Below, piece by piece: positions 43,975 to 57,199 of a stretch of DNA of 64,000 bases. The DNA comes from Streptomyces sp. NBC_01750 (GTDB lineage: Bacteria; Actinomycetota; Actinomycetes; Streptomycetales; Streptomycetaceae). The notes beneath the pieces were generated by a model. That model made no database searches. It was not told where the DNA came from and saw only the letters and a list, made by a program, of their open reading frames with translations. The first letter of the stretch is position 1; the number at the start of each line of letters is the position of its first letter. The position numbers and the translations under genes are program-made. The DNA is taken from contig NZ_CP109137.1 in the NCBI RefSeq assembly GCF_035918095.1, positions 1,552,001-1,616,000 on the forward strand, read 5' to 3'.

Positions 43975-44823
43975 TCAAGCGCCGGCGACCGCCGACCGCA
44001 CCTCGTCCGCGAAGCGCGTCGCCGACTCGCGCAGGGCCGCCACGTCCGGGCCGTGGCGCAGCACACCGCGGCTCACGCTCGGGACGACATTGCCCACCGC
44101 CGCGCCGAAAACGCCGGGAAGATCCGCGGGCGTCGCGCCCTGGGCGCCGATGCCGGGGGCGAGCAGCGGGCCGTTGATGTCGAGATTCACACCGGCGTCT
44201 CCCAGCGTCGCTCCGACCACCGCGCCGACCGAGCCGAGCGGCTCGGCGCCCGCGTTCTCGGCCGCCATGTGGTCGAGCATGAGCTGGGCCAGGGAGCGGC
44301 CGTCCGCGGTCGTCGAGCGCTGGACCTCCGCGCCCTCCGGGTTCGAGGTGAGGGCCAGCACGAAGACGCCCGCACCGGAGACAGCCGCCGCGTCCAGCGC
44401 CGGGCGCAGCGAGCCGAAGCCGAGATACGGGGAGACGGTCACGGCGTCCGAGAAGAGCGGCGAGTCCTTGTCGAGGTAGGTCGCCGCGTAGGCGCCCATC
44501 GTCGAGCCGATGTCTCCGCGCTTGGCGTCCATCAGGACCAGCGCACCCGCAGCACGCGCCTCCTCGACCGCCTTCTCCAGCACGGCGATCCCGCGCGAGC
44601 CGAAACGCTCGAAGAACGCCGACTGCGGCTTGAGCACGGCGACCCGGTCGGCCAGCGCCTCCACGACGGTGCGCGTGAAGCGCTCGAGGCCGGCGATGTC
44701 GTCGTTCAGGCCCCACGCGGTCAGCAGGGACCCGTGCGGGTCGATGCCGACGCAGAGCGGTCCTCGGGTGTCCATGGCGTGGCGCAGGCGTGCGCCGAAG
44801 GGCGACGTGGTCCGGGGGGTCAT
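43975..44823 (-). CDS. pyrF: Orotidine 5'-phosphate decarboxylase
   Basis: Last step of UMP synthesis. 282 residues, the longer type 2 class of OMP decarboxylase. Signatures: LCVGIDPHGSLL, AVLKPQSAFFERFGS, and the catalytic LVLMDAKRGDIGSTMGAYA with the DxKxxD charge array. The ATG at 44823 overlaps the pyrD stop by four bases. Last gene of the pyrimidine cluster. Confidence 0.95.
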   Translation of the reverse strand: MTPRTTSPFGARLRHAMDTRGPLCVGIDPHGSLLTAWGLNDDIAGLERFTRTVVEALADRVAVLKPQSAFFERFGSRGIAVLEKAVEEARAAGALVLMDAKRGDIGSTMGAYAATYLDKDSPLFSDAVTVSPYLGFGSLRPALDAAAVSGAGVFVLALTSNPEGAEVQRSTTADGRSLAQLMLDHMAAENAGAEPLGSVGAVVGATLGDAGVNLDINGPLLAPGIGAQGATPADLPGVFGAAVGNVVPSVSRGVLRHGPDVAALRESATRFADEVRSAVAGA

Positions 44824-45929
44824 GCGGTGGCCTTTCGGGTCTCGGCGCCGACAGCATCGGCGAGCGTGTCGTACGGGCCGGCCGCGAGCCGCGCCGCCAG
44901 GCCCTTGTGGATGGCGCGGGCGTAGAAGGGCCCCTCGTAGATGAACGCGCTGTAGCCCTGGACCAGCGTGGCGCCCGCCAGGATCCGCTGCCACGCGTCC
45001 TCGGCGTTTTCGATGCCCCCGACGCCCACGAGCGTGATCCGGTCGCCCACGCGCGCGTACAGCCGCCGCAGGACCTCCAGGGAGCGGTCCTTCACAGGCG
45101 CGCCGGACAGGCCTCCGGCCTCCTTGACCAGCTCGGGGTCGGACTTGAGGCCCAGGCCGTCCCGCGCGATCGTCGTGTTGGTGGCGATGATGCCGTCGAG
45201 GCCGAGCTCGAGGGCCAGGTCCGCGACCGCGTCCACATCCTCGTCCGCGAGATCCGGCGCGATCTTGACGAGGAGCGGGACGCGACGGTCCGGCACACTC
45301 CGGTCGGCGGCCTCGCGTACGGCGGTGAGCAGCGGGCGCAGCGACTCGGTCGCCTGGAGGTTGCGCAGTCCCGGCGTGTTCGGCGACGAGACGTTGACGA
45401 CCAGGTAGTCGGCGTGGCGCGCGAGTCGCTCGGTGGAGGTCACGTAGTCGCCCACGGCCTCCGCCTCCGGCACGACCTTGGTCTTGCCGATGTTGACGCC
45501 GACCGTGGTCGCGAAGACCGCCCTGCGGGCGCCCAGGCGCTCTGCCACGGCGGCGGAACCCTCGTTGTTGAAGCCCATGCGGTTGATCAGCGCACGGTCC
45601 GGTACGAGCCGGAAGAGCCGCTTCTTGGGATTGCCGGGCTGCGGCTGCGCGGTGACCGTGCCGATCTCGATGTGGTCGAAGCCGAGCATCGACATGCCGT
45701 CGATGGCGACGGCGTTCTTGTCGAAGCCGGCGGCGAGGCCGAAGGGACCGTGCATCCGCAGGCCCAGCGCCTCGGTGCGCAGCTCCTTGTAGCGGGGCGC
45801 GAATGCCGCCGCGACGAACGTCCGCAGCACAGGGATGCGGACCGCGAGGCGGATCCAGCGGAAGGCCAGGTGGTGGGCCTCCTCCGGATCCATTCGCTTG
45901 AAGACCAGGTTGAAGAAGAGCTTGTACAT
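44820..45929 (-). CDS. pyrD: Dihydroorotate dehydrogenase, class 2 (quinone-linked)
   Basis: Oxidises dihydroorotate to orotate at the membrane with quinone. 369 residues. The N-terminal extension typical of class 2 enzymes ([20 protein letters not shown]) is the membrane/quinone element. The barrel has [37 protein letters not shown] with the catalytic Ser, and the FMN-binding [14 protein letters not shown]. The ATG at 45929 has GAGGACG upstream. It follows carB after a gap with two hairpins. Confidence 0.95.
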   Translation of the reverse strand: MYKLFFNLVFKRMDPEEAHHLAFRWIRLAVRIPVLRTFVAAAFAPRYKELRTEALGLRMHGPFGLAAGFDKNAVAIDGMSMLGFDHIEIGTVTAQPQPGNPKKRLFRLVPDRALINRMGFNNEGSAAVAERLGARRAVFATTVGVNIGKTKVVPEAEAVGDYVTSTERLARHADYLVVNVSSPNTPGLRNLQATESLRPLLTAVREAADRSVPDRRVPLLVKIAPDLADEDVDAVADLALELGLDGIIATNTTIARDGLGLKSDPELVKEAGGLSGAPVKDRSLEVLRRLYARVGDRITLVGVGGIENAEDAWQRILAGATLVQGYSAFIYEGPFYARAIHKGLAARLAAGPYDTLADAVGAETRKATA

Positions 45930-45951
45930 GAAGGCGTCCTCACGCTCTGTT

Positions 45952-46007
45952 TTCTGGGGGGGACACCCCAGACCCCCGAGAGGGGACACCGTTCCCGGTG
46001 TCCCCTC
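45952..46007. promoter_or_regulatory. Tandem hairpins in the carB-pyrD gap
   Basis: A first inverted repeat CTGGGG/CCCCAG (45952-45970) is followed by a stronger one, GAGGGGACACCG (45980-45991) with CGGTGTCCCCTC (45996-46007), 12 perfect pairs and a four-base loop. They lie between the carB stop and the pyrD start, the only sizeable gap after pyrB, and could attenuate pyrD-pyrF expression or protect upstream mRNA. Confidence 0.55.
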
Positions 46008-46043
46008 CCCGATTGCCGGCCCGCTACCGGTCCGCGGGGACTG

Positions 46044-49344
<3,301 letters not shown>

Positions 49345-49352
<8 letters not shown>

Positions 49353-50496
49353 GCTGGCCCTCCATCAGGGATACGAAGCGGTCGAAGAGGTACGCGGCGT
49401 CGTGCGGGCCGGCGGCCGCCTCGGGGTGGTACTGGACGCTGAAGGCCGGCTGGTCGAGCAGCCGCAGGCCCTCGACCACGTTGTCGTTGAGGCAGACGTG
49501 GGAGACCTCGGCGCGGCCGTAGGGGGTGTCGGAGACCGTGTCGAGCGGAGCGTCGACGGCGAATCCGTGGTTGTGCGCGGTGACCTCGACCTTGCCGGTG
49601 GAGCGGTCCTGCACGGGCTGGTTGATGCCGCGGTGGCCGTACTTCAGCTTGTACGTGCCGAAGCCGAGCGAACGGCCGAGCAACTGGTTGCCGAAGCAGA
49701 TGCCGAAGAGCGGCGTCCTGCGCTCGAGTACGCCCTTGACGACAGTCAGATCGGCGGTGGCCGGGTCGCCGGGGCCGTTGGAGAGGAACACGCCGTCGGG
49801 GTTGACCGCGTACACCTCCTCGACCGTGGCGGTGGCGGGCAGGACGTGCACCTCGATGCCGCGCTCGGCCATGCGGTGCGGGGTCATGCCCTTGATGCCG
49901 AGGTCTATGGCGGCGACGGTGAACTTCTTGGTGCCGATCGCCGGGACGACGTACGTCCGGTCCGTCGCGACCTCGGCGGAGAGATTCGCGCCCTTCATCC
50001 CAGGGGCTTCCTGCACCCGGGCCAGCAGTGTGGCCTCGTCGGCGAGAGAGTCTCCCGAGAAGATGCCGACGCGCATCGCGCCGCGCTCGCGCAGATGGCG
50101 GGTGAGCGCGCGGGTGTCGATGCCGCTGATGCCGACCACGCCCTGGGCGACGAGCTCGTCGCCCAGGGAGCGCCGGGAGCGCCAGTTGGAGGGCACGCGC
50201 GCGGGGTCGCGTACGACATAGCCCGCGACCCAGATCCGCCGGGACTCGTCGTCCTCGTCGTTGACGCCGGTGTTCCCGACGTGCGGGGCGGTCATCACGA
50301 CGACCTGGCGGTGGTACGACGGGTCGGTGAGGGTCTCCTGGTAGCCGGTCATGCCGGTGTTGAACACCGCCTCGCCGAAGGTCTCCCCCGCGGCCCCGTA
50401 GGCGCGGCCGCGGAACGTGCGGCCGTCCTCCAGGACGAGTACGGCGGGAGACACCCCTGGCCTCTTCGAGGCGTGCCCCGGATTGGAGGTCGTCAT
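49345..50496 (-). CDS. carA: Carbamoyl-phosphate synthase, small (glutaminase) subunit
   Basis: Supplies ammonia from glutamine to CarB. 383 residues. The N-terminal CPSase domain has [16 protein letters not shown] and [17 protein letters not shown]; the class I amidotransferase domain has the nucleophile Cys in [13 protein letters not shown] and the His/Glu pair in [14 protein letters not shown]. The ATG at 50496 overlaps the preceding membrane-protein gene by four bases. Confidence 0.96.
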
Positions 50497-51056
50497 CGTG
50501 CGGTGCCTTCCGTCGTGTTGATCATGCTGTTGATGGATTCGACCCAGTCGGTGTGCTCGGCCGAGCGGTCGGCACGGAACCCGGAGTCGATCAGCTTGTC
50601 TCCGTGCGACCAGGTGACGACGAGGAGTCCGCCCTCGGTGAGGACCTTGCCCGCGATGCCCTTGTCGAGCCGGGCCTCGCGCAGCTGCGCTGCCGGGATG
50701 AAGAAGCAGGGCGCGCCGGGGCGTACGACGTCGAGGCCCGCGTCGGTGAGCGTGAGTTCCACGCGGCTGCGGGTGCCCAGGCCGTGGGCCACGATCCGGT
50801 CGAGCCACTGTCCGGCGGTCGTGGAGCCGTGGTAGCGGCCGCTCATGGTCGCTGTCGCCTCGCCCGGCGACTCGGGCGCGGTGGGCAGCTCGGGCAGATC
50901 GGACTGGAGGCTGCCGCGCCACTTCCATCCCTGGCGCATCAGCCAGTAGACGAAGGCGATGAAGAGCAGCAGGCCGACGACCCAGCCTGCGCGGGCGGCC
51001 CAGTCGGTGACTTCCGCCGACTTCTGCTCGGCGGCGTACTGGATGAGAGATGTCAC
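50493..51056 (-). CDS. Conserved membrane protein embedded in the pyr operon
   Basis: 187 residues. One clear transmembrane helix at about residues 22-42 ([19 protein letters not shown]) follows a short N-terminus and precedes a cytoplasmic, mainly beta domain with [20 protein letters not shown] and [20 protein letters not shown] that resembles a PH-like fold. Both ends overlap neighbouring genes by four bases (GTG start with pyrC stop, stop with carA start), so it is translated with the pathway enzymes. Function unknown; a membrane tether or regulator of the pathway is speculation. I recall the same gene between pyrC and carA in S. coelicolor. Confidence 0.8.
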   Translation of the reverse strand: MTSLIQYAAEQKSAEVTDWAARAGWVVGLLLFIAFVYWLMRQGWKWRGSLQSDLPELPTAPESPGEATATMSGRYHGSTTAGQWLDRIVAHGLGTRSRVELTLTDAGLDVVRPGAPCFFIPAAQLREARLDKGIAGKVLTEGGLLVVTWSHGDKLIDSGFRADRSAEHTDWVESINSMINTTEGTAR

Positions 51057-52339
51057 GCGAGATTCCCGTCGACGACCGTTGCCCGACCCCTCAGGAAGGT
51101 GTGGGTGACGCGTCCAGGCAGCTCACGCCCCTCGTAGGGGGTGTTGCGGCTGCGGGACGCGAAGCCCGCGGGGTCCACCACTCCACGGTATGCCGGATCG
51201 ACGAGCGTGAGGTTTGCGGGCTCACCTGCCGAGACCGGCCTTCCGTGGCCCTCCAGGCGGCCGATCTGAGCGGGCCGGAAGGACATCCGGTCCGCGACGC
51301 CGGCCCAGTCGATGAGGCCGGTGTCGACCATCGTCTGCTGGACGACGGAGAGCGCGGTCTCCAGGCCCACCATGCCCATGGCGGCCGCGGCCCACTCGCA
51401 GTCCTTGTCCTCGTGCGGGTGCGGGGCGTGGTCGGTGGCGACGCAGTCGATGGTGCCGTCGGCGAGAGCCTCACGCAGGGCCAGGACATCGGCCTCGGTG
51501 CGCAGCGGCGGGTTCACCTTGTAGACGGGGTTGTACGAGCGTACGAGCTCATCCGTGAGCAGCAGGTGGTGCGGGGTCACCTCGGCGGTGACGTTCCAGC
51601 CCTTGGACTTGGCCCAGCGGACGATCTCGACGGAGCCGGCCGTGGAGAGGTGGCAGATGTGCACCCGGGAACCGACGTGGGCGGCGAGAAGGACATCGCG
51701 GGCGATGATCGATTCCTCGGCGACGGCCGGCCAGCCGCCGAGGCCGAGCTCGGCGGAGACGATGCCCTCGTTCATCTGGGCGCCCTCGGTGAGGCGGGGC
51801 TCCTGGGCGTGCTGGGCCACGACGCCGTCGAAGGCCTTCACGTACTCCAGCGCGCGGCGCATGATCACCGCGTCGTCGACGCACTTGCCGTCGTCGGAGA
51901 AGACCTTCACACCGGCCGCGGAGTCGTGCATCGCGCCGAGTTCGGCGAGTTTCTTGCCCTCGAGGCCGACGGTGACGGCGCCGATGGGCTGCACGTCGCA
52001 GTAGCCGGACTCCTTGCCGAGGCGGTACACCTGCTCGACGACGCCGGCGGTGTCGGCCACCGGGAAGGTGTTGGCCATGGCGTGCACGGCGGTGAAACCG
52101 CCGACAGCGGCCGCCTTGGTGCCGGTGAGCACGGTCTCGGAGTCCTCACGGCCCGGCTCACGCAGGTGGGTGTGCAGGTCGACGAGGCCCGGCAGCAGGA
52201 TCTGCCCCTCGGCCTCGACGACGGTCGCGTCGTCCGCGCTCAGCCCGGTGCCGACCTGCGCGATGGTCTCGCCGTCGATCAGGACGTCCCGTGCCTCGCC
52301 GCCCAGGACCTTCGCGCCACGGATAAGAATCTTGCTCAT
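51053..52339 (-). CDS. pyrC: Dihydroorotase
   Basis: Cyclises carbamoyl aspartate to dihydroorotate. 428 residues, the longer type I class. Metal-binding signatures: [15 protein letters not shown], the [13 protein letters not shown] segment in the place of the carboxylated-Lys loop, [12 protein letters not shown], and [15 protein letters not shown] with the catalytic Asp. The ATG at 52339 lies two bases after the pyrB stop. Confidence 0.95.
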   Translation of the reverse strand: MSKILIRGAKVLGGEARDVLIDGETIAQVGTGLSADDATVVEAEGQILLPGLVDLHTHLREPGREDSETVLTGTKAAAVGGFTAVHAMANTFPVADTAGVVEQVYRLGKESGYCDVQPIGAVTVGLEGKKLAELGAMHDSAAGVKVFSDDGKCVDDAVIMRRALEYVKAFDGVVAQHAQEPRLTEGAQMNEGIVSAELGLGGWPAVAEESIIARDVLLAAHVGSRVHICHLSTAGSVEIVRWAKSKGWNVTAEVTPHHLLLTDELVRSYNPVYKVNPPLRTEADVLALREALADGTIDCVATDHAPHPHEDKDCEWAAAAMGMVGLETALSVVQQTMVDTGLIDWAGVADRMSFRPAQIGRLEGHGRPVSAGEPANLTLVDPAYRGVVDPAGFASRSRNTPYEGRELPGRVTHTFLRGRATVVDGNLA

Positions 52340-52341
52340 GG

Positions 52342-53328
52342 TTACTTGCTCTCCTCGGTGCGCGCGTGGGTGGGGCTGACGGCGGGCTCGTTGCCGCCCA
52401 GCAGCAGATACAGGACGGCCATGCGGGTCGAGACGCCATTGGCGACCTGCTCGACGGCTGTACAGCGGTCGGAGTCGGCGACCTGGGCGGTGATCTCCAT
52501 GCCGCGGTTCATCGGTCCGGGGTGCATCACGATGGCGTGTTCGGGCATCCGCGCCATGCGGTCGCCGTCCAGGCCGTAGCGGCGCGAGTACTCGCGCTCG
52601 GTCGGGAAGAAAGCGGCGTTCATCCGCTCGCGCTGCACCCGGAGCATCATCACGGCGTCGGACTTCGGCAGCACCTCGTCCAGGTCGTACGAGACCTCGC
52701 ACGGCCAGTTCTCGACGCCGATCGGCACCAGGGTGGGCGGGGCGACCAGGGTGACCTGGGCGCCGAGGGTGCCCAGCAGCAGGACGTTGGAGCGGGCCAC
52801 CCGGCTGTGCAGCACGTCGCCGACGATCGTGATGCGGCGCCCTGCGAGGTCACGCCCTATCCCGGCATCCGGGCCGACCAGGCGGCGGCGCATGGTGAAG
52901 GCGTCGAGCAGCGCCTGGGTGGGGTGTTCGTGGGTGCCGTCGCCGGCGTTGACGACCGCGCCGTCGATCCAGCCGGAGGTGGCGAGCCGGTAGGGGGCTC
53001 CGGAGGCGCCGTGCCGGATGACGACGGCGTCCGCGCCCATCGCCTCCAGCGTCAGCGCGGTGTCCTTGAGGGACTCCCCTTTGGAGACCGATGACCCCTT
53101 GGCGGAGAAGTTGATCACGTCGGCGGAGAGCCGCTTGGCAGCGGCCTCGAAGGAGATCCGGGTCCGGGTCGAGTCCTCGAAGAAGAGGTTGACGACGGTA
53201 CGGCCGCGCAGGGTCGGCAGCTTCTTGATCGGCCGGTCCGCGACCCGGGCCATCTCCTCGGCGGTGTCGAGGATGAGAACGGCGTCGTCGCGGGTGAGGT
53301 CGGCGGCCGAGATGAGGTGACGCTTCAT
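52342..53328 (-). CDS. pyrB: Aspartate carbamoyltransferase, catalytic subunit
   Basis: First committed pyrimidine step. 328 residues. Carbamoyl-phosphate site [29 protein letters not shown], the aspartate-domain strand [16 protein letters not shown] and the late [11 protein letters not shown] loop are all present. No pyrI regulatory chain is found nearby. 144 non-coding bases separate it from pyrR, and pyrC follows directly. Confidence 0.96.
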   Translation of the reverse strand: MKRHLISAADLTRDDAVLILDTAEEMARVADRPIKKLPTLRGRTVVNLFFEDSTRTRISFEAAAKRLSADVINFSAKGSSVSKGESLKDTALTLEAMGADAVVIRHGASGAPYRLATSGWIDGAVVNAGDGTHEHPTQALLDAFTMRRRLVGPDAGIGRDLAGRRITIVGDVLHSRVARSNVLLLGTLGAQVTLVAPPTLVPIGVENWPCEVSYDLDEVLPKSDAVMMLRVQRERMNAAFFPTEREYSRRYGLDGDRMARMPEHAIVMHPGPMNRGMEITAQVADSDRCTAVEQVANGVSTRMAVLYLLLGGNEPAVSPTHARTEESK

Positions 53329-53472
53329 CTGGGTGTGCTCCGTTGTCTGGAGGTCGTGGGTCCGGGGGCCGGGGCGGAGCCGCCAGGGGATGCGGCCCCG
53401 GACAGCACAGCGGCATGCGGGCGCGCGGGTGGCACGTCCGTACGAGGGTTCACAGGGGCGTACGGAGCGGTG

Positions 53473-54096
<624 letters not shown>

Positions 54097-54194
54097 ACGT
54101 CGGAATTACGCCATACACGTTACCAGGGCCTTGCGCGGCCCCGGCTCCCGCCCCTCGTCCCGCCCCGGGCGGAACCCGGCGCGGACCATTCGGC

Positions 54195-54224
54195 TTGACG
54201 AGTCCAAGTAACGCTGCGTAACCT
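54195..54224 (+). promoter_or_regulatory. bldD promoter
   Basis: TTGACG (54195-54200), 18-base spacer, TAACCT (54219-54224), giving a start near 54231 and a leader of about 54 bases to the ATG. Confidence 0.65.
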
Positions 54225-54237
54225 CACAGTGAGTGAC
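54223..54237 (+). promoter_or_regulatory. BldD box (autoregulatory site)
   Basis: CTCACAGTGAGTGAC fits the BldD consensus NTNACNC(A/T)GNGTNAN with one mismatch and spans the predicted bldD transcription start. BldD is known to repress its own gene. Confidence 0.6.
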
Positions 54238-54284
54238 CAGCCGCGCGGCGGAGCCGCACGTCGACACAGTGTCCGGGGAGCTAT

Positions 54285-54785
54285 ATGTCCAGCGAATACG
54301 CAAAACAGCTCGGGGCCAAGCTCCGCGCCATCCGCACCCAGCAGGGGCTTTCCCTCCACGGCGTGGAGGAGAAGTCCCAGGGCCGCTGGAAGGCCGTCGT
54401 GGTCGGCTCGTACGAGCGTGGCGACCGTGCCGTGACCGTGCAGCGCCTCGCCGAGCTGGCGGACTTCTACGGCGTCCCTGTGCAGGAACTTCTTCCTGGC
54501 ACCACGCCGGGCGGGGCCGCCGAGCCTCCGCCGAAGCTCGTCCTGGACCTGGAGCGCCTGGCCCATGTCCCGCAGGAGAAGGCCGGCCCTCTCCAGAGGT
54601 ACGCCGCCACGATCCAGTCCCAGCGCGGCGACTACAACGGCAAGGTGCTGTCGATCCGCCAGGACGACCTGCGCACCCTCGCGGTCATCTACGACCAGTC
54701 GCCGTCGGTCCTGACCGAGCAGCTCATCAGCTGGGGCGTGCTCGACGCGGACGCGCGGCGCGCGGTCGGGCATGAAGAGGGCTGA
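54285..54785 (+). CDS. bldD: Developmental master regulator BldD
   Basis: 166 residues. An N-terminal XRE-type helix-turn-helix DNA-binding domain (residues ~8-68) is followed by a C-terminal domain that binds a tetrameric cyclic-di-GMP cage. The signature is fully present: R114-G-D-116 and R125-Q-D-D-128 separated by YNGKVLSI. BldD-(c-di-GMP) represses sporulation genes during vegetative growth. GGGGAG lies seven bases before the ATG. The gene has its own promoter with a BldD box and ends at a strong terminator. Confidence 0.97.
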   Translation: MSSEYAKQLGAKLRAIRTQQGLSLHGVEEKSQGRWKAVVVGSYERGDRAVTVQRLAELADFYGVPVQELLPGTTPGGAAEPPPKLVLDLERLAHVPQEKAGPLQRYAATIQSQRGDYNGKVLSIRQDDLRTLAVIYDQSPSVLTEQLISWGVLDADARRAVGHEEG

Positions 54786-54810
54786 CGCCACTTCAGGAGA
54801 AACGTCACCT

Positions 54811-54847
54811 CGGAGGGCGAACCCGGTTGTTCCGGGTTCGCCCTCCG
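54811..54847 (+). terminator. bldD terminator
   Basis: Sixteen perfect pairs: CGGAGGGCGAACCCGG (54811-54826) and CCGGGTTCGCCCTCCG (54832-54847) with a five-base loop, followed by GTGCGTTTTG. Confidence 0.8.
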
Positions 54848-54897
54848 GTGCGTTTTGGGCGTCATCGCCCGGCATCAGCCACCGCGGCGAAACTGCA

Positions 54898-54942
54898 CCG
54901 GGCCCGTGGCCGAAGACTCATGGTCTTCGGCCACGGGCCCGG
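54898..54942 (-). terminator. nusB-side terminator
   Basis: Twenty perfect pairs between 54898-54917 and 54923-54942 around TCATG, 17 bases after the nusB stop. With the bldD stem it forms back-to-back terminators between the convergent units. Confidence 0.8.
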
Positions 54943-54958
54943 TGAAGGCGGTTGCGCC

Positions 54959-55387
54959 CTAGTCGCGGCGCAGACTCGGCTTGAGGTCCTTGAAGCGGCC
55001 CAGCAGGCCGTTCACGAACGACGGGGACTCTTCGGTGGAGAACTCCTTGGCGAGTTGCACCGCCTCGTCGATCACCACCGCGTCCGGGGTCTCGTCCACC
55101 CACACCAGCTCGTACGCCCCGAGCCGGATGATGTTCCGGTCGACGACCGGCATCCGGTCGAGCGTCCAGCCGACCGCGTAGGTGGCGATGAGGTCGTCGA
55201 TCCGGTCCGCGTACTCCGCGTACCCCTCGACCAGCTCCATCGTGTATTCGCCGACCGGCGGCTGCCGATCATCGGTCCGCGCGTGCCGCATCCAGTCCGC
55301 GAGGACCGTCTGCACGGAGGCACCGCGCTGGTCGGCCTCGAAGAGGATCTGGAAGGCGCGCTTACGGGCCTTGTTCCGGGCAGCCAC
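54959..55387 (-). CDS. nusB: Transcription antitermination factor NusB
   Basis: 142 residues of the all-helical NusB fold: RNKARKRAFQILFEADQRG, an insertion typical of actinobacteria, LDRMPVVDRNIIRLGAYEL and VIDEAVQLAKEFSTEESPSF to VNGLLGRF. It binds boxA RNA with NusE for rRNA antitermination. Two bases downstream of efp and last in the long leftward run. Confidence 0.95.
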   Translation of the reverse strand: MAARNKARKRAFQILFEADQRGASVQTVLADWMRHARTDDRQPPVGEYTMELVEGYAEYADRIDDLIATYAVGWTLDRMPVVDRNIIRLGAYELVWVDETPDAVVIDEAVQLAKEFSTEESPSFVNGLLGRFKDLKPSLRRD

Positions 55388-55389
55388 GG

Positions 55390-55956
55390 TTAGCTGTTCA
55401 CCCGGCCGAGGTACTCACCGGAGCGGGTGTCGACCTTGATCTTCTCACCGGTGGTGATGAAGAGCGGGACGCCGATCTCAAAACCGGTCTCCAGCGTGGC
55501 CGGCTTGGAGCCGCCCGTGGAGCGGTCGCCCTGGACGCCCGGCTCCGTGTGCTGGATGACCAGCTCGACGGCGGCCGGCAGCTCGACGTAGAGCACCTCG
55601 CCCTCGTGCGTGGCGACGCTGGCCGTGAAGCCCTCGATCAGGTAGTTGGCGGCGTCACCGACAGACTTGCGGTCGACCATCAGCTGGTCATACGTCTGCA
55701 TGTCCATGAAGACGAAGTACTCGCCGTCCATGTACGAGAACTGCATGTCGCGGCGGTCGACGGTGGCCGTCTCGACCTTCACGCCGGCGTTGAACGTCTT
55801 GTCGACGACCTTGCCGGAGAGCACGTTCTTGAGCTTGGTGCGCACGAAAGCAGGGCCCTTGCCGGGCTTGACGTGCTGGAACTCGACGACGGACCAGAGC
55901 TGGCCTCCGTCGAGCTTGAGCACCATGCCGTTCTTGAGGTCGTTCGTGGAAGCCAC
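55390..55956 (-). CDS. efp: Elongation factor P
   Basis: 188 residues with three beta-barrel domains: [20 protein letters not shown], and the tip loop [17 protein letters not shown] with the modifiable-site Lys at about residue 33. It relieves ribosome stalling at polyproline. No efp-modifying lysyl ligase (epmA) is seen. Located between the M24 peptidase gene and nusB, a classic order. Confidence 0.96.
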   Translation of the reverse strand: MASTNDLKNGMVLKLDGGQLWSVVEFQHVKPGKGPAFVRTKLKNVLSGKVVDKTFNAGVKVETATVDRRDMQFSYMDGEYFVFMDMQTYDQLMVDRKSVGDAANYLIEGFTASVATHEGEVLYVELPAAVELVIQHTEPGVQGDRSTGGSKPATLETGFEIGVPLFITTGEKIKVDTRSGEYLGRVNS

Positions 55957-56016
55957 GGTTGCGGAATCTCCTGGACTGACGCTGGTGGACGACCGAGGAA
56001 GCGCGCTGCAGCGAAG

Positions 56017-57123
56017 CTAGAGCGCGAGCAGCTCCTTGGTCGTGATGGTGAGTAGCTCGGGTCCGCCGTCCGCCTCCTGGCGTACGACGAGCGTGTCATC
56101 GATCCGGACACCGCCCCGGCCCGGGAGGTGGACCCCCGGTTCGACGGTGACCGGCACACAAGCGTCCAGTTTACCCATGGCCGCAGGGGCCAGCTGCGGG
56201 TCCTCGTCGATTTCGAGCCCGACACCGTGCCCGGTGAGCGGCGCGAGGCCCTCGCCATGGCCCGCAGAGTCCAGGATCTGCCGGGTCGCACGGTCCACAT
56301 CGCGGTACGCGGCGCCCGGGACCAGAGACTCCCGGCCGGCCCGCTGAGCGGCGAAGACAAGGTCGTACAGCTCGATCTGCCAGTCCGCCGGGGTCGTCCC
56401 GATCACAAACGTACGGCCGATCTCGCACCGGTAGCCGCGGTAGTTGGCGCCGACGCAGACGGAGAGAAAATCGCCCTCCTCGACCCGGCGGTCGGAGGGC
56501 CGGTGGCCGCCCAGCCCGGAGTTGGGCCCGGTGGCTACCGAGGTCGCGAAGGCCGGGCCGTCGGCGCCGTGGTCGACGAGCCGGCGCTCCAGCTCCAGCG
56601 CGAGATGCCGCTCGGTGCGGCCCACCAGGATCGACTCCAGGAGTTCGCCGAGAGCCTGGTCCGTGATCTCCGCCGCGATCCGCAGGCAGGCGATCTCCTC
56701 CTCGTCCTTGACAAGGCGCTGCTGCTCGACGGCGAGACCGAGGTCGGCGAGGCGCAGCCGGGGCGCCACCGAGCCCATCGCCCGGTGTCTGGCGATGGTC
56801 AGATGGTGTTCCTCGACGGCCAGCGACTCCACCCCGGCCGTCCTGGCCAGCTCTGCGGCCGCGACCGCCGGATCGCCGGCCGAGGTCGACAGGACGGTCA
56901 GCCGCAGCTGCTCATCAGGACGGCCTTCGGCGGGATCGCCGGTGGGCGTACGGGGGCAGAGCAGGACGTCTTCGCCCGGGCCGAGCAGGAGTACCGCGCC
57001 GGGCGGCGCTCCGCCCGCGAGATAGCGGACATTGGCGGGGCGGGAAACCAGAGCCCCGGGGCTGCCGGTCGCCGCGCACCGGTCACGCAGCCTGCCGCGG
57101 CGGAACCCATACACCTCTGACAT
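56017..57123 (-). CDS. M24-family (Xaa-Pro peptidase-like) protein with altered metal ligands
   Basis: 368 residues: a creatinase-type N-terminal domain (to ~130) and a pita-bread domain. The usual five dinuclear metal ligands Asp-Asp-His-Glu-Glu align here with C223 (LSVCVGANYRGY), E234 (RCEIGRTFV), H299 (TGHGVGLEIDE), E328 (VTVEPGVHLP) and D342 (GGVRIDDTLV). So the His and one Glu are kept while both Asp and the last Glu are changed. Whether it is a peptidase with a different metal site or a pseudoenzyme is open. It sits upstream of efp, where Xaa-Pro peptidases are common, suggesting descent from PepP/PepQ. Confidence 0.85.
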   Translation of the reverse strand: MSEVYGFRRGRLRDRCAATGSPGALVSRPANVRYLAGGAPPGAVLLLGPGEDVLLCPRTPTGDPAEGRPDEQLRLTVLSTSAGDPAVAAAELARTAGVESLAVEEHHLTIARHRAMGSVAPRLRLADLGLAVEQQRLVKDEEEIACLRIAAEITDQALGELLESILVGRTERHLALELERRLVDHGADGPAFATSVATGPNSGLGGHRPSDRRVEEGDFLSVCVGANYRGYRCEIGRTFVIGTTPADWQIELYDLVFAAQRAGRESLVPGAAYRDVDRATRQILDSAGHGEGLAPLTGHGVGLEIDEDPQLAPAAMGKLDACVPVTVEPGVHLPGRGGVRIDDTLVVRQEADGGPELLTITTKELLAL

Positions 57124-57199
57124 GCCACGAGCCTACGAGCGTCGGCCCGGCCCGGCCCGGTCAGCGCGTCCGACCGGGGTGCGCACGCGGGTGCGCGGC

